This document shows positions 54,290-63,304 of a DNA stretch of 64,000 bases, in pieces. Within the stretch, counting starts at the first letter, position 1. Each line of letters starts with the position of its first letter. Source of the stretch: Paenibacillus nasutitermitis (GTDB taxonomy: Bacteria > Bacillota > Bacilli > Paenibacillales > Paenibacillaceae); the NCBI RefSeq assembly GCF_014641075.1, contig NZ_BMHP01000002.1, forward strand, positions 930,001 through 994,000. The letters are read 5' to 3'. The notes under the pieces are model-generated. The model saw only the letters and a list, made by a program, of their open reading frames with translations. It did no database searches and was not told the origin of the DNA. Made by a program: the position numbers and the translations under genes.

Positions 54290-54600
54290 ATCCCCCTAAG
54301 TCCCCCTTGAAAAAGGGGATTCCAAGGGCTCCGCCCTCTGGACACCCGGATGGTTGTCGATTATGGCAGCGTGACGCTCCCCAATTCATGCGAGCCCGTC
54401 CCCGTTTTTCGTCCCTACGGGACACACTTTACTTTTAGCGCACCTGCGGTACATGGACTTCGTCTTGAATAACGTATGATTCCCAGAGGCGCTTGCTTCC
54501 CACATTTTGCGAAGGGATCGTTTTTCGTCCCTACGGGACACACTTTACTTCTTTTTGGTACACACCTATGGTGCGAAAACCACAGTATAGGCGCAGCAAG
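54290..54600. repeat. Dispersed composite repeat, copy B, with duplicated module
   Basis: Starts ATCCCCCTAAGTCCCCCTT, then AAAAGGGGATTCCAAGGG and a TGGACACCCGGA block, parallel to copy A at 3896. The module TTTTTCGTCCCTACGGGACA..CACTTTACTT occurs twice (about 54404-54434 and 54520-54550, 116 bases apart). The CGTCC/GGACG-like stem resembles 4018-4044. It fills the folD-nusB gap; no gene seen. Confidence 0.75.
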
Positions 54601-54608
54601 ATCCCGGA

Positions 54609-55109
54609 CTATTTTTCCGGCGCATTTTCTTCCATCTGGGATTGATCAGCATGGCTTTTGTCTTTCTTGGGCTTAAGCTCATCCAGGGCTTGAAGAAGCC
54701 TGCCAAGGACGCCGTTAACGAATTTGCCGGATTCTTCGGTGCCGAAATGCTTGGCCAGCTCGATCGCTTCATTAATTGAGGCTTTTGGCGGAACATCGTC
54801 CCGAAAAATCATCTCGAAGCAGGCAAGCCGCAGCACTTGACGGTCCACCCGCGACAACCGGTCTACCTGCCACCCTGTTAGATAGTGTTGGAGCATATCG
54901 TCTATAGCCGTTTTATTTTCACTGACGCCATTCACAAGTTCTCTGACATGCTCGTCGATCCGCGATACATCCGCCAAATCGGCCTCGATCTCATTTTCTT
55001 CCTGCACTTCGTCCATCAGCATGTTTACCGCATCTTCCGCCGACACTTCGTTCATTTCCATCTGATACAAACTCTGTACTGCAATCTCCCTTGCCAGCCT
55101 TCGTTTCAT
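54609..55109 (-). CDS. nusB: Transcription antitermination protein NusB
   Basis: RNA-binding helical protein of the rRNA antitermination complex. 166 residues from ATG 55109 (GGGAGG 4-5 bases upstream; upstream in-frame ATG at 55127 has none). Signature RRLAREIAVQSLYQMEMNE and DRQVLRLACFEMIFRDDVPPKASINEAIELAKHFGTEESGKFVNGVLG (family region about 85-135). The C-terminal 25 residues are a Lys/Glu-rich extension. A strong terminator separates it from DUF2273 upstream. Confidence 0.95.
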   Translation of the reverse strand: MKRRLAREIAVQSLYQMEMNEVSAEDAVNMLMDEVQEENEIEADLADVSRIDEHVRELVNGVSENKTAIDDMLQHYLTGWQVDRLSRVDRQVLRLACFEMIFRDDVPPKASINEAIELAKHFGTEESGKFVNGVLGRLLQALDELKPKKDKSHADQSQMEENAPEK

Positions 55110-55192
55110 AGGGCCTCCCAAAATCATATATGAGCTGTCTTCTTATCATGTACTACTTTTGAAAACGGTAAAACTCCCACTTTCACTTGTCC

Positions 55193-55261
55193 GGAAAAAA
55201 TATGATCTCCTCCCTGCTCCGAACAGCCAGGTGCCGTGTCCGGAGTACGGAGGAGATCATA
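55193..55261 (-). terminator. Strong terminator between DUF2273 and nusB
   Basis: Perfect 13-bp arms TATGATCTCCTCC and GGAGGAGATCATA plus inner CTCCG/CGGAG pairing, followed on the minus strand by TTTTTT. It closes the accBC-asp23-amaP-DUF2273 unit. Confidence 0.9.
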
Positions 55262-55264
55262 GTA

Positions 55265-55498
55265 CTATTTGAATGGACGCCAGCGCTGCATAAGCCATTC
55301 GGTCCAACGGCTCCACGGAATGATGGGACCGCTCTGATCATCCTTCATCCTGCCAATGGTATAACCAATCCATAACAGCAGTCCGACAAACAGCATATCC
55401 CAAAACCCAACGGTCAAATAAAGGATCCCCAGCACGATGGCCACGACCAGACCCGAGATCCGCCCTCCGTAGCTTATCCAAATTTCCCTCCATAACAT
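55265..55498 (-). CDS. DUF2273 small membrane protein
   Basis: 77 residues from ATG 55498 (AGGGG 8 bases upstream). Two membrane segments (about 12-28 and 33-50) with YGGRISGLVVAIVLG and GLLLWIGYTIGRMKDD, the DUF2273 pattern. Such genes sit beside amaP and asp23 in Firmicutes envelope-stress loci, as here. Confidence 0.9.
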   Translation of the reverse strand: MLWREIWISYGGRISGLVVAIVLGILYLTVGFWDMLFVGLLLWIGYTIGRMKDDQSGPIIPWSRWTEWLMQRWRPFK

Positions 55499-55509
55499 CG
55501 GCAGCACCC

Positions 55510-56073
55510 CTATTCCACGCGACTTTTATAGTTTGCGGTCTGGATGATATTCGCCACATAGACCGAAACCGTCGCAACCGGTATCCCTGTGATTTCTTCC
55601 ACATGAGACTTGACGGTTCGCTGGATATCCTCCGTCAGTGTCGGGATCGGGCTTTCACCATCAGCAATTGCCCTTAGTGTAATTTCAATTCCAGCTTCGC
55701 TGATGCGAATACGTGCTCGCAAATCCTTCACGCCACGCTGCCTGGCAGCAGCTTTCAGCGCCAGATTCTCGACTGTCTCCAATGAAATACGGATATCGCC
55801 GTACTCCGTCCGTTGATCAATAGAAGGCGAAGATGCGTTGCTCCGACGAAGGGATACATAAAAGAACCGGAGGCTGATCAGGAAAATCACCACAGAAACG
55901 ACGATTACCGTTACCCGCATCCATTCCATTTCCCCGTTATACAAGGTAGTTATAAAATCTTTGAATCCTTTTTCCGGCACCCAATTGAAGCCGGTGCAAA
56001 AAGCAAAAACCGACAGCGCACCGATCGCCAGACTATACAAGAAAAGCAACAGCTTGTCCAACACTCTAATCAA
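55510..56073 (-). CDS. amaP: Alkaline shock response membrane anchor protein AmaP
   Basis: 187 residues from TTG 56073 (GAGGAGGAG upstream). Two N-terminal membrane segments (about 6-26 and 51-71) and a C-terminal Asp23-like soluble domain (YGDIRISLETVENLALKAAARQRGV). Anchors Asp23-type proteins to the membrane in Staphylococcus. Lies between DUF2273 and the Asp23 gene. Confidence 0.9.
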   Translation of the reverse strand: MIRVLDKLLLFLYSLAIGALSVFAFCTGFNWVPEKGFKDFITTLYNGEMEWMRVTVIVVSVVIFLISLRFFYVSLRRSNASSPSIDQRTEYGDIRISLETVENLALKAAARQRGVKDLRARIRISEAGIEITLRAIADGESPIPTLTEDIQRTVKSHVEEITGIPVATVSVYVANIIQTANYKSRVE

Positions 56074-56175
56074 CGAGATACTCCTCCTCGGGGCGCACTA
56101 GATAAAACCCCCCGGCGCCGAGCGACAAGCCCATACACAAGGGGGTACGCTATCATTTCATTTTTGTGATGACAA

Positions 56176-56583
56176 TCACTTCACCCGTAGCTGCGTCTCA
56201 TCTTCTTCAACCCGTTCGATGGTCTTGAAATGCACATCATGAATATGAACATTCACTTCGATGACATTCAGGCCCGTCATGGTTTCAATGGAGCGCTTTA
56301 CGTTGCGCTGAATTTCGGACGCAATTTCAGGAATACGGTTGCCATATTCAACAATAATGGATACATCCACAGCGGCTTCGCGCTGTCCGACTTCCACCTT
56401 GACCCCTTTGGAAAGATTCTTACGGCCAAGCAATTCGGCAATACCACCGGCAAATCCACCGCTCATACCAGCGACACCATCAATTTCTATCGTAGCAAGC
56501 CCGGCGATAACCTCGATCACCTCAGGTGCTATTTGAATAGTGCCCATGTCGGTTTTTTCATAGTCCGCTGCCAGCGTACTCAT
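56176..56583 (-). CDS. Asp23/Gls24-family envelope stress protein (YqhY type)
   Basis: 135 residues: GTIQIAPEVIEVIAGLATIEIDGVAGMSG, VDVSIIVEYGNRIPEIASEIQRNVKRSIETMTGLNVIEVNVHIHDV are the family blocks. AGGAGG precedes the ATG. In B. subtilis yqhY lies between accC and nusB and is linked to control of acetyl-CoA carboxylase activity; here it keeps that place, joined by AmaP and DUF2273. Confidence 0.94.
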   Translation of the reverse strand: MSTLAADYEKTDMGTIQIAPEVIEVIAGLATIEIDGVAGMSGGFAGGIAELLGRKNLSKGVKVEVGQREAAVDVSIIVEYGNRIPEIASEIQRNVKRSIETMTGLNVIEVNVHIHDVHFKTIERVEEDETQLRVK

Positions 56584-56691
56584 GGTTTACATACACCTCC
56601 TGAATTAATGTGTAGCATCAGCCTCTCGCCGATAGCTCATCCGCTTCTTACTTTCTATACTATAGCATTCGGTGAGAAATATGACAAACAA

Positions 56692-56754
56692 ACAGGAACC
56701 GGTAGACGCTTATTTTGTGCGGCCCAGTTAGCTGTAACAGGAACCGGTAGACGC
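56692..56754. repeat. 18-bp direct repeat, 45 bases apart
   Basis: ACAGGAACCGGTAGACGC occurs at 56692 and again at 56737 in the accC-asp23 gap. The only two copies in the gap; origin unknown. Confidence 0.85.
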
Positions 56755-56800
56755 CACCCATTCTTGTCCAGATTGATTGCAGGACATTTTGTTTTTCAAA

Positions 56801-58159
56801 CTAAGCCTCTATTTCATTGATATCATGTTCCTCAAGGAATTTGATATCGAAATCGCCTTTTATAAACTTCGGATGATTGAGAAGCTTCATATGAAAAGGA
56901 ATCGTAGTGCGTATGCCGTCGATAGCGAATTCAGCCAGTGCCCGTTTCATTCGGGCAATCACATCTTGACGGGTTTCTCCCCAAACGATCAGTTTGGCAA
57001 TCATAGAATCGTAATGCGGCGATATCGTATATCCCGGATATGCGGCGCTGTCGACGCGAACCCCCAGCCCGCCCGGCGGCAAGTAAAACTGAATCTGGCC
57101 GGGTGACGGCATGAAATTGCGATCAGGATCCTCTGCATTTATGCGACACTCCATAGACCAGCCGTTAATCTTGAGATCCTCTTGTTTAATGGATAGCGGA
57201 TTCCCTTCGGCAACAGAGATCATTTCCCTGATCAAATCAACACCGGTAATCATTTCGGTGACCGGATGTTCCACCTGAATGCGGGTGTTCATTTCCATGA
57301 AATAGAAATCCCCGTCAGGCCCCAACAGAAACTCCAGCGTTCCTGCGCCCGAATAATCAACAGCCAGCGCTGCGCGGACGGCTGCACTGCCCATACGTTG
57401 ACGCAGTGTATCGCTCAGAACGGGACATGGTGCTTCTTCAACCAGCTTCTGACGACGGCGCTGCACGGAGCAATCGCGTTCAAACAAATGGACCGCATTG
57501 CCATGTTTGTCGGCCATAATCTGAATCTCGACATGCTTCATCCCGGTCAGATATTTCTCCAGATAAACGCCTGCATTGCCAAATGCTTTCTGAGCTTCCT
57601 GCTGGGCTGCCGTGATTTGCGAGATCAGTGCTTCTTCATCCTCGGCAATCCGGATGCCTTTGCCGCCTCCGCCTGCGGTTGCTTTAATGATAAGCGGATA
57701 CCCGATCTCTCTGGCGATTCGCAGCGCGTCATCCGCATCCTCTACCAGGCCATCCGAGCCCGGTATAACCGGAACATCGGCATCTTTCATCGTCTGCTTG
57801 GCAACAGCCTTGTCGCCCATCTTGCTAATCGCCTGTGGCGATGGACCGATAAACACCACGTTGCAGGATTCGCAAATCTCTGCAAAGTCGGCGTTTTCCG
57901 CCAGAAATCCATAGCCGGGGTGGATGGCATCGCATTCGGTCAAGGTTGCGACACTCATAATATTAGTCAAGTTCAAATAGCTGTCTTTTGACGCTACAGG
58001 TCCGATGCAGTAAGCCTCATCGGCAAGACGGACGTGAAGGGATTCCCGGTCCGCTTCCGAATAAACGGCAACCGTTTGAATACCAAGCTCACGACATGCA
58101 CGAATGATCCGGACGGCTATTTCGCCCCGGTTGGCAATCAATATTTTATTGAATTTCAC
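56801..58159 (-). CDS. accC: Acetyl-CoA carboxylase, biotin carboxylase subunit
   Basis: ATP-dependent carboxylation of biotin on AccB. 452 residues; the start is set at GTG 58159 ([19 protein letters not shown], family-typical), with GAGGAG 9 bases upstream. ATP-grasp motifs [43 protein letters not shown], and [20 protein letters not shown]. Follows accB by 75 bases; asp23 follows. Confidence 0.97.
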   Translation of the reverse strand: MKFNKILIANRGEIAVRIIRACRELGIQTVAVYSEADRESLHVRLADEAYCIGPVASKDSYLNLTNIMSVATLTECDAIHPGYGFLAENADFAEICESCNVVFIGPSPQAISKMGDKAVAKQTMKDADVPVIPGSDGLVEDADDALRIAREIGYPLIIKATAGGGGKGIRIAEDEEALISQITAAQQEAQKAFGNAGVYLEKYLTGMKHVEIQIMADKHGNAVHLFERDCSVQRRRQKLVEEAPCPVLSDTLRQRMGSAAVRAALAVDYSGAGTLEFLLGPDGDFYFMEMNTRIQVEHPVTEMITGVDLIREMISVAEGNPLSIKQEDLKINGWSMECRINAEDPDRNFMPSPGQIQFYLPPGGLGVRVDSAAYPGYTISPHYDSMIAKLIVWGETRQDVIARMKRALAEFAIDGIRTTIPFHMKLLNHPKFIKGDFDIKFLEEHDINEIEA

Positions 58160-58234
58160 ACTCACAAGCTCCTCTCGTGCATTGTTCTAGGTGCGAGCAA
58201 TTCCTCTTAGGTGTGTCAACGACCACTAACAGGT

Positions 58235-58726
58235 TCACTCTGGCTTCACCATGAACAAAGGCTGACCGAATTCAACAAGTTGTCCGTTCTCAACGAGAAC
58301 TTCGACGATCTCACCTTTCACTTCGGCTTCCAGCTCGTTCATAAGCTTCATCGCTTCGAGAATACAGACCACCGACTTCTCATTTACGCGGTCGCCAATA
58401 TTAACAAAAGGCCCATTCTCCGGTGATGATGCACGATAAAAGGTACCGACCATAGGAGATACAATAGGATAGAGGTTGTCCGCTTGCGCGGGAGGTTGAA
58501 CAGAATCCGCCTGCGGTGCAGACGTCATAGCCACAGGTTGACTCATTGGGGCTTGTACGGCCTGCGTATATGTAGGAACGAGCGACGCGGATTGTACGTT
58601 CACGACTTCCGTTTTGCCCGGCTTGCGGATAAGCAGGCGTGCGCCTTCGTTTTCAATTTCAAGTTCATGTACGGATGTTTGATCAACCAGCTTGATCAGC
58701 TCTTTAATCTCGCTCAGCTTGAACAA
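58235..58726 (-). CDS. accB: Acetyl-CoA carboxylase biotin carboxyl carrier protein
   Basis: 163 residues from TTG 58726 (AGGAG 8 bases upstream; GTG at 58735 is too close to it). N-terminal helix FKLSEIKELIKLVDQTSVHELE, a Pro/Gln/Ala-rich linker (about 50-85), then the biotinyl domain with the biotin lysine in ILEAMKLMNELEAEVKG. First gene of the accBC unit; the preceding 500 bases are an unusual transcribed leader containing a 69-bp tandem array. Confidence 0.97.
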   Translation of the reverse strand: MFKLSEIKELIKLVDQTSVHELEIENEGARLLIRKPGKTEVVNVQSASLVPTYTQAVQAPMSQPVAMTSAPQADSVQPPAQADNLYPIVSPMVGTFYRASSPENGPFVNIGDRVNEKSVVCILEAMKLMNELEAEVKGEIVEVLVENGQLVEFGQPLFMVKPE

Positions 58727-58744
58727 TAGTTTCACTCCTAAAAG

Positions 58745-59082
58745 TTTTCTGTGCTACTTCTTCGATTATTCTTCTCGCAAGCAGGAAACTTGCTTCGTAA
58801 GCATATGCTTTCGTTTTCTGTGCTACTTCTTCGATTATTCTTCCCGCAAGTAGGAAACTTGCTTCGTAAGCATATGCTTTCGTTTTCTGTGCTACTTCTT
58901 TGATTATTCTTCCCGCAAGCAGGAAACTTGCTTCGTAAGCATATGCTTTCGTTTTCTGTGCTACTTCTGCGATTATTCTTCTCGCAAGCAGGAAACTTGC
59001 TTCGTAAGCATATGCTTTCGTTTTCTGTGCTACTTCTGCGATTATGCTCCATTGCAAATTGCTTTGTAAGCATACCCCTTCA
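58745..59082. repeat. 69-bp tandem repeat array in the accB leader (four copies plus decayed fifth)
   Basis: Unit TTTTCTGTGCTACTTCTTCG... starts at 58745, 58814, 58883, 58952 and, diverged, 59021, exactly 69 bases apart, copies differing at few positions. On the minus strand each unit has two hairpins, GCAAG-TTTCCTG-CTTGC and AGCATATGCT. The period is a multiple of three, so a minus frame stays open for 117 residues of 23-residue repeats, but it has no ribosome-binding site. Confidence 0.97.
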
Positions 59083-59240
59083 TTTTCTGTTTACTTCATT
59101 TTCTGCTTTTTTTCTCGAAATCCTCCCCTGCGAATGAAACGTTCACATTTGGAAGGCCTATCTCCATTCTGCTGCAATTTCTTGTTCTTATACGGCTAAG
59201 CTGCCGCTAGAAATACCAAAAACTTGCTCATAACAGACCT

Positions 59241-59249
59241 ATTATAGCA
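59241..59249 (-). promoter_or_regulatory. Extended -10 promoter for accBC
   Basis: Minus strand TGCTATAAT, a perfect TGn-TATAAT. No good -35. It gives a leader of about 510 bases before accB that includes the whole repeat array. Confidence 0.6.
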
Positions 59250-59295
59250 TAAATGCCTGTGAACACGAACCCATTTTTTACATCCGCTTAATGGA

Positions 59296-59334
59296 AAAAA
59301 GCCCGCCGTCATTTCTGACAGCAGGGCCTTCCGG
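59296..59334 (-). terminator. Terminator of the spoIIIA operon
   Basis: Minus strand GCCCTGCTGTCA-GAAA-TGACGGCGGGC followed by TTTTTT, 2 bases past the spoIIIAH stop. Confidence 0.88.
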
Positions 59335-59335
59335 C

Positions 59336-60022
59336 TTAATTGTTGCTTGTAATGTACTGAACGGATACCTGGTCGCCGCCTACATTCAATTCCTTCATGA
59401 CCAGCATCATAATGCTGTCCGCCTGACTTTTCTCCAGTTTGTCGCTTTGCACCACGACTTTGTATTTATTGTTGTCCTCCGCCACAAAGGCGTTGCTGTA
59501 TTCCTTGATCAGCTCTTCCTCAATGCCGGTAATACGTGTATTTTTGTCTTCCAGCAGATTAATCTGCTCGACAGCCGCGGTGGCTTCATCCGGCTTTTGT
59601 TTCGTATCGGAAATTTTTCCGTACAGCTGGTTGATTTGCGTATAGAACTTCTGATCGCGTTTTTCCTGCATGTCGTTGAACACACTGCTGCTCGCTCCGC
59701 CAGCCGCTTCAATTTGCTTGATAACCTCTTCGTCCGTTTTTTCCTCAGCAGCGGTCTCTTTGATCACCTTGCCGTCATTGCTGGCTGCAGCTCCATCACT
59801 TTTGTCGACGCCTGTAACCTCCGTCACAGTGATGCCATTATCCTCCGTTGCTCCCGAGGAAGCTTCCGTGGCATCCGATTTCAATTGCTGCTCCTGCTGT
59901 GTCCCGTCCGTAAGCATATCCGACGAGGTGTCGACATCTTCGGTGAATAAATAGTAAGCAGATAAAATGACCATCAAACTGAGCATTGACACCAGCCATA
60001 CGGTTTGTCTTTTCGTGTTCAT
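59336..60022 (-). CDS. spoIIIAH: Stage III sporulation protein AH
   Basis: Mother-cell protein of the A-Q channel; binds forespore SpoIIQ in the intermembrane space. 228 residues from ATG 60022 (GGGAGGATG upstream). One N-terminal membrane helix (about 8-25), a Gly/Ser/Glu-rich flexible part, then the conserved YscJ-like domain ending FVAEDNNKYKVVVQSDKLEKSQADSIM and VQYITSNN. Last gene of the operon. Confidence 0.94.
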   Translation of the reverse strand: MNTKRQTVWLVSMLSLMVILSAYYLFTEDVDTSSDMLTDGTQQEQQLKSDATEASSGATEDNGITVTEVTGVDKSDGAAASNDGKVIKETAAEEKTDEEVIKQIEAAGGASSSVFNDMQEKRDQKFYTQINQLYGKISDTKQKPDEATAAVEQINLLEDKNTRITGIEEELIKEYSNAFVAEDNNKYKVVVQSDKLEKSQADSIMMLVMKELNVGGDQVSVQYITSNN

Positions 60023-60060
60023 TTTTAGAACATCCTCCCTTTTGTCAGTTGAATGAAATT

Positions 60061-60699
60061 TCATTGCTGATATTTTCTCGGCACAACCGAGATTCGGCTG
60101 ACCGGGACATTAAATCCTTTTTCCACCGCGTCCAGGATGAGCCGGCGGACCGTTCCGTTCTCCGCGCCTTTGGCAACAATCAGAACACCCCGGATTTTAG
60201 GCTTGATGCGTTTGGTGATTAGCGGGTTTTGATCGCCGGAAGTCTCATACAGCACAACTTGTCCGTCCTTCGTAATTGAGGTCGTATGCCGTTTGCCCCC
60301 ATTCTTGTCGCTTTCATCGGTAATTTGCTGGGACTCTTTCTGATTTTGCTGCACCACAATCTCTTCCGTTGAATCGATGGTTATGAGCACATCAATCGAT
60401 CCTACCCCGACGATCTTCTCCAATATATCTTTAAGGCGGTTCTCAAGCGGCTCTTCTATGGAAGCAAAACTATCCGAATCGCTGGAGCCTTTGCCGGAAA
60501 ATGCTGCCTGATCGGAGGTTGTAGACGAATCAGGCGGCTGCGTGGAAGGGACGGCCTGGAAGGAAAGAAAGGAGTTGACCAGCATCAATATGGCTCCAAT
60601 CCCACCAATGACAAGCAGCCAGCGCATCGTTCTGACCCGCTTCGGCCCCCCGGGGCCACCTCCCACCAAACCCTCGATTCCTTCCAGCCATTTGGCCAC
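60061..60699 (-). CDS. spoIIIAG: Stage III sporulation protein AG
   Basis: Ring-forming protein of the same channel. 212 residues from GTG 60699 (AAAGGAGG upstream). Cytoplasmic N-terminus, a single membrane helix (about 25-45), linker with Ser/Asp, then the ring-building motif LENRLKDILEKIVGVGSIDVLITIDS and RGVLIVAKGAENGTVRRLILDAVEKGFNVP. 38 bases before spoIIIAH. Confidence 0.94.
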   Translation of the reverse strand: MAKWLEGIEGLVGGGPGGPKRVRTMRWLLVIGGIGAILMLVNSFLSFQAVPSTQPPDSSTTSDQAAFSGKGSSDSDSFASIEEPLENRLKDILEKIVGVGSIDVLITIDSTEEIVVQQNQKESQQITDESDKNGGKRHTTSITKDGQVVLYETSGDQNPLITKRIKPKIRGVLIVAKGAENGTVRRLILDAVEKGFNVPVSRISVVPRKYQQ

Positions 60700-60747
60700 G
60701 TCCGCTCCTCCTTTCCAAACCGTTTCCAACTAGTCGAACAATGTAAG

Positions 60748-61569
60748 TTAGCGATCACCTTTATTCATCAGGTCCTGCTTCTGGCGGATGACGACAGCTT
60801 GGGCTTTAACGGACCACCCTTCCCGCAGTACCTCCCTGATGGCCTCTGCGATACGTCCATCAACCATTTCATAACCGCCGGTGCTTGGAGATTCAGACAA
60901 TTCGGTCTGACTATTCCGCTGCTCATCCACCCGGACAACAACCTCTACGTTGGGGATCTCAATCACGGACCTGACCCTCCCCGATTCTTCGGATATCCTG
61001 CTCTTGTCCGGATGGATGGAATCATCCGGTCCGCCGACATTGATGCCTCCTGTCTTCTCTACAGCCGTCGAGCTGGGCGAAATCTCCGAAGTTGATCGTG
61101 TCTGATCCGGCAGTGTTACAACTACGGACGCCACTCCCGCATCCTGTTTACCTCTTCCCGATCCGGCTGCAAGCTTCACAGCAATGTCGGTTGTTTCAAT
61201 GCCGGTACGTTCGGTGATTTGACTGCGCATGGTCAGTGCCAGCTGCTTCTCCGTCAATGTGGCTGCTGAAGCCTCCTGTTTCTTCTTAAGAACGTCGGCA
61301 TTGCGCTGGATATCCTGGAGTGTAGGCATCCGCAGCTCTTTGGACGGCTCGCTTTTGAACCAGCCCTCCACATTCTGATCGAGTTTTGCACTGAAATCAC
61401 CTTGAAGCATGCGTAGAATCGGCGTTAAAATCGTAAGCAATATAATTAATCCGGCAACAAGCCTGACATACCGCTGCATGGACTTGTTGGGGAGCAGCAA
61501 ATCGATTAGTCCCGCAAGCAGCACAACGGCAATAATTTGCTGCAGCCAGGTAGCCAGCCAGGAAAGCAT
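60748..61569 (-). CDS. spoIIIAF: Stage III sporulation protein AF
   Basis: 273 residues, longer than the usual 206. Two N-terminal membrane segments (about 8-25, 31-53), then a soluble domain; C-terminal ~60 residues resemble the family core (RIAEAIREVLREGWSVKAQAVVIRQKQDLMNKGDR). The added middle is hydrophilic and Ser/Asp/Val-rich. AAAGGAGGA precedes the ATG. Confidence 0.9.
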   Translation of the reverse strand: MLSWLATWLQQIIAVVLLAGLIDLLLPNKSMQRYVRLVAGLIILLTILTPILRMLQGDFSAKLDQNVEGWFKSEPSKELRMPTLQDIQRNADVLKKKQEASAATLTEKQLALTMRSQITERTGIETTDIAVKLAAGSGRGKQDAGVASVVVTLPDQTRSTSEISPSSTAVEKTGGINVGGPDDSIHPDKSRISEESGRVRSVIEIPNVEVVVRVDEQRNSQTELSESPSTGGYEMVDGRIAEAIREVLREGWSVKAQAVVIRQKQDLMNKGDR

Positions 61570-61627
61570 CAGCGTTGTCCTCCTTTACCCGGCAGCATAT
61601 GCACATGCCTTCGCCGTGCAGCATGAT

Positions 61628-62875
61628 TTACCGGATCATCACAGCAGCATTGCCTGCCGTCAGAATAATCGTAACGGCAAGAAAGAACATCAGGCTGACC
61701 GCCGCCAGCGCCGCAAACACATAGATCAGCGTCTTACCGATCGTTTGCAGGCAATCGACGATGGGACTGTCCCCCAGCGGCTGCATGATAGCAGCAGACA
61801 CGTTGTAGATAAGCGCAAGCGTTAATATTTTAATCGCCGGGAAAGCGCACAGGAATATAAGAATAATAACCCCGGCAAGACCGATTGCGTTTTTGACCAG
61901 CAGCGAGGCCGTCATGACGGTATCCGCCGCATCCGAAAACGTCCTGCCAATAACGGGCACAAAATTGCCAGTGATAAATTTTGCCGTCCGCATGGTAACG
62001 CCGTCCGTCACAGAGCTCGTGGCTCCTTGAACGGAAATGACGCCCAGAAAGATCGTCAGCATGATACCCATCAGTCCAACGCCGAAATTGCGAAGCACAT
62101 TGGCCAGCTGCGTCACCTTGAACTTCTCTGTCATCGCACTTGCGATTTGCAGCACCGCCGAGAAGAACAACAGCGGAAAAACAAGCGTATAGATGACGGA
62201 TCCGACTGCATGGATCATGAAAATAATAAGCGGATGCAGCACGGACACCGTTACGACGCTTCCCATGGTAGCCAGCAGGGTAAGCAGCAGCGGCACCATC
62301 GCCATCATAAATTGAATCATCCCGCCAATCGCATCCTTGGCATAGCCGATCGCTACCGTGAAGCTGTTGACTGCCAGCACAATCATAACCATGTAGGTAA
62401 TGCTGTAAGCCACTTTGCTGACGGTATTCCGCTCGAAAGCCGTTTGCATCGTCTGCAGAATCATGCTGAATACGGTAAGCACCACAATCGTTACAAGAAG
62501 TTTGCCGTTATAGAGCACCTCATGGAGCATATAACGCAGCAAACCCGACAGTACAGTGGTCAGTTTCAGGCCATTTCCGCCCGGAGTGATCATGTCCATG
62601 AAGCTTGGTACTTTACGATCCGGGAAAAAACCGCCATAATCGCTCATCAGCTGATTCCAGTAATTCTCGACCGCTCCGGCATCGATGTACTTGAGCTGCT
62701 CGTCCGCCAGTTCCCCGTTCACAGCAGCGGCATTATCGGTTGCTGGACGATTACCAGCATCTGAGGAGATACCCGGTTCGCCTTCGGCTAGTGCCCATGA
62801 GGGACCAAGGTGCAGCAGAACGATCAGCAGCAGCAGGGCCGCTGCTGCACAGCGGATCAAAAGCGGCTTCATCAT
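61628..62875 (-). CDS. spoIIIAE: Stage III sporulation protein AE
   Basis: Polytopic membrane channel component. 415 residues: N-terminal signal-like segment (8-28), a soluble part with NYWNQLMSDYGGFFPDRK, then about eight membrane segments between 120 and 415 (for example KLLVTIVVLTVFSMIL, VVTVSVLHPLIIFMIHAVGS). GGGAGTTG precedes the ATG. Starts 4 bases after the spoIIIAD stop. Confidence 0.94.
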   Translation of the reverse strand: MMKPLLIRCAAAALLLLIVLLHLGPSWALAEGEPGISSDAGNRPATDNAAAVNGELADEQLKYIDAGAVENYWNQLMSDYGGFFPDRKVPSFMDMITPGGNGLKLTTVLSGLLRYMLHEVLYNGKLLVTIVVLTVFSMILQTMQTAFERNTVSKVAYSITYMVMIVLAVNSFTVAIGYAKDAIGGMIQFMMAMVPLLLTLLATMGSVVTVSVLHPLIIFMIHAVGSVIYTLVFPLLFFSAVLQIASAMTEKFKVTQLANVLRNFGVGLMGIMLTIFLGVISVQGATSSVTDGVTMRTAKFITGNFVPVIGRTFSDAADTVMTASLLVKNAIGLAGVIILIFLCAFPAIKILTLALIYNVSAAIMQPLGDSPIVDCLQTIGKTLIYVFAALAAVSLMFFLAVTIILTAGNAAVMIR

Positions 62876-62878
62876 GCT

Positions 62879-63274
62879 TCAACTCCCTGCCGGCAGCAAG
62901 CCGAGCACCGTTTCAACGATGACGCTGATAATGGGAACGGCCATCACCAGAATCAGGATTTTGCCGGCAAATTCAATTTTGGATGCAACGCTTTCCTGAC
63001 CTGCATCTCTTACGATTTGTGCGCCGAACTCCGCGATATAAGCAATCCCGATTATTTTCAGAATCGTTTTCAGGTAAATGGAAGGAATGCCTGATCGATC
63101 CGCAAGCTGTTCGAGCACGGCAATGACCGCTTCAATTTTGCCGATCACATACAGGAAAATGAACAATCCGGTGAAGGCGGCAAGCAGGAAGGCGAACATT
63201 GGTTTTTGCTCTCGCACAACAAGGATAAGGACGGTTGCAATCAGCCCAAGGCCGACGATCTGGATCATTTCCAA
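62879..63274 (-). CDS. spoIIIAD: Stage III sporulation protein AD
   Basis: 131 residues from TTG 63274 (CAGGTGA 7 bases upstream; the ATG at 63298 lacks spacing). Three to four membrane segments; IQIVGLGLIATVLILVVREQKP and IIGIAYIAEFGAQIVRDAGQ are nearly the B. subtilis sequence. 30 bases before it lies spoIIIAC. Confidence 0.93.
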   Translation of the reverse strand: MEMIQIVGLGLIATVLILVVREQKPMFAFLLAAFTGLFIFLYVIGKIEAVIAVLEQLADRSGIPSIYLKTILKIIGIAYIAEFGAQIVRDAGQESVASKIEFAGKILILVMAVPIISVIVETVLGLLPAGS

Positions 63275-63304
63275 GTCCGATTCACCTGCCCTGCGCATCC
63301 TTCA

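Noticed and set aside
58704..59057. 117-residue minus-strand frame made of 23-residue repeats upstream of accB
   Set aside because: It is open only because the array period is 69 (multiple of three); it lacks a ribosome-binding site and runs into accB. A second frame of the same array is open too.
62027..62764. 245-residue plus-strand frame opposite spoIIIAE
   Set aside because: His/Gln-rich antisense product of a membrane-protein gene; no family features.
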